NCBI GenBank assembly: GCA_905160935.1
Contig: CAJHZI010000813.1
Span: forward strand, 372,001-436,000
DNA: 64,000 bases
Source of the DNA: Enchytraeus crypticus
Taxonomy: Eukaryota > Annelida > Clitellata > Enchytraeida > Enchytraeidae
Direction: 5' to 3'
Every line of letters starts with the position of its first letter. Positions within the stretch are counted from its first letter, which is position 1. Below the pieces are notes generated by a model. That model searched no databases and was not told where the DNA came from. It was given only the letters and a program-made list of their open reading frames with translations. Shown piece after piece: positions 59,416-64,000 of the stretch. The translations under genes were made by a program, and so were the position numbers.

Positions 59416-62400
59416 ACTACAAGATTATCTCGATTTCTACAAGTCCCCAGTTCTACAAGGTTTTAGGGTTTCAATAATTTCCGGCAGGAAGTCAGTACTT
59501 TGACCGAAAGAGATTTTTGTATGCCCGAAAATATTAATGAAACGCTCTGAATGTAGTCTACAAATGTTTGTCAGATAATTGCCCCCGTAAATTACTCTTC
59601 TACCTAAATCAGTGGCTCTAACAACCCTATTTAATAGAAACTAATCCTGAATAATTTGTGTAAACTTTCCTATGAAACTGACGTTAGATCGTAGCTTTGA
59701 GGTGCATTTAAATGTCCTCGATAAACATGAATCTAAAAAAAGTAGTCAAATCCAGGTTAAAAAAAATATCAAAGAATGAAATATCAGCAACAGACAAATA
59801 AATATCAGCAATGCTAAGCCTATAAACTTTACCCAATATGCTCTTTTCATTGTGTAGCTGATACTATAAAATTCTCCCCTTGGGTGGCAGTTCTTGCCCC
59901 ACTTCGGGTACCAATTATAGGGTTCTCCCTTCCTCCGTCCGTCATAGGAGTTTGGAAATGGAGTCGTGGGTTCGATTTTTCCAACTCTTCATGCTTTGGC
60001 GGTATTAATCTTGAGGATGCAAGGATCTCTTGCTCATATAGACAGTTAGAGGCTAAATCAATGAGACTGGAGCTGCTATGAACAGAACTCATGCTTATTC
60101 GTTTAATGTATGATAATTTATAGTATTTGTGTATTATTTGTAATTATCTCTATAAATTCTAACTAAAATAGAATATTGACACAAAAACTAGTGATTTATT
60201 ATTTTAAACGATTTATTATTAACAAAGAAATACAATATCAATATAACGAGTTAAAATATTAAACATAAAGATAGAATAGAATATTAAACGAACACTACGC
60301 AACAATTAATAACATGCTAAAAATAGGCGATAAATGTAAAGTCAGTCTACTTATAATCAGTTAGTTAAATGTCTATATTTGCAATTAAAATAAGAGATAG
60401 AAAATGGGAACGAGTTATTGGCTTCAAGGCACTCCTCGCTTATATGATTTGATACTTTCCCTCTTTTCTTCTTTATTATGACTGTTAACATAAGAGGTGT
60501 TAATTCACAGTCGTTTAGCTGAATCTAAGGCAAAAACGCTTAACTAGAACAGGCAACTAGTAAATTGCGCCTTTCGTAGAATTCAGGATTGTAGTCGTTC
60601 AGCTGAATTCTATAAAAGAAACACCTATCTAGATTATGCACTAGAAAATTAGTGTTCTTCGTAGAATTTCGCTCTTTCCTGATTCTGTCTCTCTCTTGAA
60701 TTTCTTTCTTCAGTCTTCTATTTTCTTTCTTCAATCTTCAGTCTTCAATTTTCTGTCTTCTGTCTTCACTGCCAACATAAAGTGTTGTAAACGCAGCTAT
60801 TCACCTGAATTGACAAGACAACGCTTTATCTAGATTCAACTCTAGTAATCGGCGTTTCTGGTACAATCAAGGATTTATACGTTCAATGGATTGAGATATT
60901 GAAATGGACCGTGATTAACCGACTTATAGAAGGTTGGACGACAATTCCACACAAAATCTGCAATCCCGTGCGGCACAATCGGTTCAATATAGATTTCGTA
61001 TTTTTCGTGCTAACTATCACCGACCTATAGAAGGTGCATAGTAGCAGTACTTCCTACGAATACAGTCAGAAATTCAGAAGCTTGTGTGAAATCTACTAGT
61101 TTATGTGTTTGTCGCAATAATTCATTAAGAATTATATTTAGACAAGTTCAGCTAGTAATTCCGTACATGCCAGAGTTCAGGAGTGAACTAAAATTCTGTA
61201 GCCTGTTCTCTGGCAATATAGTATTGATTGAGGCCATGCTCAACAGCCAATCAGAATCAAGCTCTTCATAAGCATTTCTCCACCCAACCCCCACGAGTGG
61301 TTCCGTTGCATGCATGTATCTTATGCATATAATTTTTATTATTGCTTTACATAATCTACTGTTTTTACTGAATGTCATATCATATTTAATTTAACATCAG
61401 TTTTTACATGAATACACCAATAAGCAAAGATCATATCTCAATATATGAAGGTTAAACTTCTAATAACATGTTAATTTGCATTTCCTCATTACCTATTTTA
61501 ATATCCTCGTTTCATAACCTTGCAATTCTAACGCAAAGTAAGTTCTAATGAACATACGCTGAAATGAATACAAGTCTTGATGCACAAATATCAATTTAAA
61601 CATCTAAATACAAACATGAGTGCAAATAAAATTAATTCCAAACATATGGGTGAGAAATAAAATATGTAACACATTTAGTTGCGCTACATTACAGTGAAAC
61701 GTCAAATCATCTTTTATTCCCACCTTACTTTAAGATTAAATTAGAAATTATATATCAGTTTACAATATACATTTTATTAAAATATCTCTCAATGCACAAA
61801 TAGCGATTTGAAATATTACACATCTTGTCCATGGTACAGTTCAGAGCAATTAACAGTAATTTTTAATAGTAAATATAACTCGAGATTACTTGTTAAGTGC
61901 TATAAATTGAAGCCACTACTTGTAATAGTGCAGCAAAAGACAAATATTCCCGCTCTCATAGAGCCAACCATGAATATTGAATAAAATTTTAATTTCTCAA
62001 ATCACTAAATTTCTTAAATATATCACAAACTGAATAAAAAATAGCGCTAGAATGGCTTCAAAGTACATAAACCAGATTTCTTGTAATACTACGGGGTGAA
62101 TTCATCATTATCATCTTCCCTGTCATCGCAGTTTAACTCGGGTCGGGATACGAATAGACCTTCTCCACTCCTCTCTGTACCATATCATATCATCTGTCTA
62201 TAACCTCTTCGTTTTATAAAATTTTGTAACAATTTTTGGAGTCTAGGCGCTCACTAACCAAATGCCCTTTCTGACGTTGGTTTGGATCTTAGAGCTTTAT
62301 TGTCTCCTACGACACGTGCAGTAGTTGATACTGCAGTAGTTGATACAGTAGGTAATACTGATAAGAATATACCAGTTGGTGTATTCTTCAAACAAAACGG

Positions 62401-62829
62401 ACACAACACGAGGTGAAATAGGATGGTTAGTCTATATTTCAAACAAACCGGACATATACGGGGGGTGAATACATAATATTTGTTTCCCATTATATGTCTT
62501 CAGACACAATTTAGCAAAGGGGACAAGTACCGGACAAATGCATCAAAGTGCTGAACAGTAATCAACTCAAACGAAATAGATAAGTTTGTTAGTTAGCAAA
62601 ACTAACTTATATTACATATCTAACACATATTGGCAAAATAACACTATTAGCTAATTTGTGTAAATGGTCATGTACATGATGGCCAATGCTCCTGTAAAAT
62701 CACAATGTCCTAAATGTTGTTATTGTTATTCTCTCTCTCCCTTAGGGCTATTGGCAGGTATAAATCCTCCACATGTTTCTATCCTTTCTTTTTATCAACA
62801 AATGAATTATCAAATCTCCCAGTATCCAG
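59416..62829. other. unassigned sequence, probably p85 intron
   Basis: No iSH2 exon was recognised. 60507-60590, 60592-60680 and 60790-60875 are three diverged repeats of about 87 bases (GTCGTTCAGCTGAATT, CTTATCTAGATT, TTCGTAGAATT words). 60700-60775 is a TCTTCAGTCTTC tract. 60915 and 61025 share ACCGACYTATAGAAGGT. The frame at 62254-62490 has two CPxCLK pairs, probably by chance. Confidence 0.5.
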
Positions 62830-63500
62830 TATATTCTGTCTTGGATTGAATGCGTTTATTATTTTTAAAACGATTTTTGATGCATGCGATATTAAGCATA
62901 TTGTTCTGTAGTCCGAACATTCCACTGCATTTTATTTTTTTAGAAATTGAGGTAATTACTGATCTGGTAAGCCCTCTGGCCACACACTAGTATTATATAC
63001 ATCCTTGCATAGATTCAAGTCTTAGTAGTGTTTTTTCCTTCTAATACTTTTAGAAATTCTGCTGGCACGGTATCAATTGCTACTGCGTTTCCTCTATTCA
63101 TTTCTGTAATGGTTTTATAAATTTCTTCTTTCAGTATATCAGGCCCTTTTGATATCATATCCTCCTCTGCCGTTGGCTTTCTAGCATTGTCATGCAAATC
63201 TTCCACATATTCTCTCCATCTTTCTTTTTCCTCACTTGTTCTGTCTTTAGTTCCCATATTTGTTATTTATGCCAATGTTTTTCGCATCTACTTTCATCTC
63301 GTTTCTTGTCAACTAACGCACTTCTTGATACAACAAATCCGAATGTCCTCTTCTATCATAATAAGCTAGATCATCGCATTTTTCATCCCACCGCTGATCT
63401 CGTACTTTGTCCGTTGCTCTTCGCAGTTCAGTATTTAGTCTTGCATATTCCCTTTTCCCATATTCTGTCTGCCTACTTTTCCATTTTCTTCTAATAATGA
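62830..63500 (-). mobile_element. LINE family C fragment, copy 6
   Basis: Minus strand. 63340-63490 is the region before the RT (compare 46075-46233). 63015-63257 encodes EKERWREYVEDLHDNARKP and AIDTVPAEFLKVLE. 62830-62990 continues into the RT start (VECSDYRTI-like). Truncated at both ends and shifted in frame. Confidence 0.8.
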
Positions 63501-64000
63501 TAAGTTATTATAATAATTTATTAAATAATTAGTTAAAATAATTAGTTATAATAATTAATAATTGTTATTAATAACTGTAGCGTTTGCGGTACAGAGTGCG
63601 AATTATGGTATTTAGGTTTACTCGTACTCCACAACTTTTCAACCACCTCTATTTCTCTCTTTAATACCCCCAACATCAATCGAAGTGTAACGTAGATAAT
63701 ATACTGTAGGTTTATTAGACACAAAAGACACTGAGAGAAGGATAACACAAATTGGTGGGGGATTTAGCGCACTCAGTTAAGCTGCGCGTCAGTTGAACGA
63801 AGTAAAGCCACGCTGCACGCGGTTAGTAAATTGTGGGCGACCACTTTGGAAGACCGCGTGTAGACAGCTTTGAAAGTAAACAATCCCCAGGGTGTTGGAG
63901 GTTTTTCTTAAATCCACGCCGGCTGCTATTGGAGCGCCAACGATAGGCAACGATTACTAATAAAGGAATGTAGGAAATAACGAAAACTACAAAAACAGAA
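63501..64000. other. unassigned sequence
   Basis: AT-rich TAATTAT words at 63500-63570, then mixed sequence with no gene recognised. Confidence 0.4.

Noticed and set aside
60540-60734. iSH2 coiled-coil exon of p85
   Set aside because: On the wrong strand and composed of CT-tract sequence.
62254-62490. Zinc-ribbon protein (two CPxCLK pairs)
   Set aside because: The rest is low in similarity to anything known, and no splice or promoter context supports it.

Overview
This is an AT-rich window from an animal genome, most likely an invertebrate with large introns. No bacterial or organellar signature is present. The only host gene I can recognise is a class IA phosphoinositide 3-kinase regulatory subunit (p85, PIK3R type) on the + strand. 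Three exons are visible. A RhoGAP/BH-domain exon lies at about 29335-29545. A short linker exon at 45259-45445 ends in the first residues of the N-terminal SH2 domain. An exon at 58870-59149 carries the rest of that SH2 domain. The last two join in phase across a 13.4 kb intron. I cannot say which phylum this is; the mixture of transposons would fit several marine invertebrate groups.

Almost everything else is mobile DNA, often nested. I sort the LINEs into five families by protein similarity and call them A to E. A is L2/CR1-like with a TTGATTG tail. B is Jockey-like. C is an endonuclease-RT element of RTE-like appearance. D is an APE-type element. E is L2/CR1-like with a 2A-like NPGP motif near its N-terminus.

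Layout. 1-5.9 kb holds LINE fragments and AT minisatellites. 5.9-16.6 kb holds two broken Ty3/Gypsy-type fossils in tandem on the - strand, one interrupted by a B LINE, with a C LINE between them. 17.3-22.5 kb is a decayed piggyBac element with a D LINE inside it. 22.6-25 kb holds tRNA-like SINEs, microsatellites and an LTR-like repeat. 25.6-27.4 kb is a hAT-like DNA transposon relic. 27.4-28.4 kb is a C LINE with a 43-bp A-LINE insertion and a perfect 27-bp hairpin.

From 29.5 kb the window is p85 intron. 31.2-35.3 kb is a broken Polinton/adintovirus-type fossil (polymerase B, integrase, PLA2-type capsid protein, major capsid protein). 37.3-40.8 kb is a long-TIR DNA element split by a B LINE with an 11-bp target duplication. 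40.8-43.7 kb is the E LINE. 43.8-44.1 kb is a palindromic MITE. 46.6-58 kb is a field of mariner-like elements, SINEs and a repeat module of about 105 bp. 59.2-64 kb is mostly unassigned, with an SINE and one more C LINE.

The observation I would check first is a histone-mRNA-type 3' stem-loop (core near GGCCCTTTTCAGGGCC). It lies at or just downstream of the transposase C-terminus, in the sense orientation, in four separate mariner-like elements.
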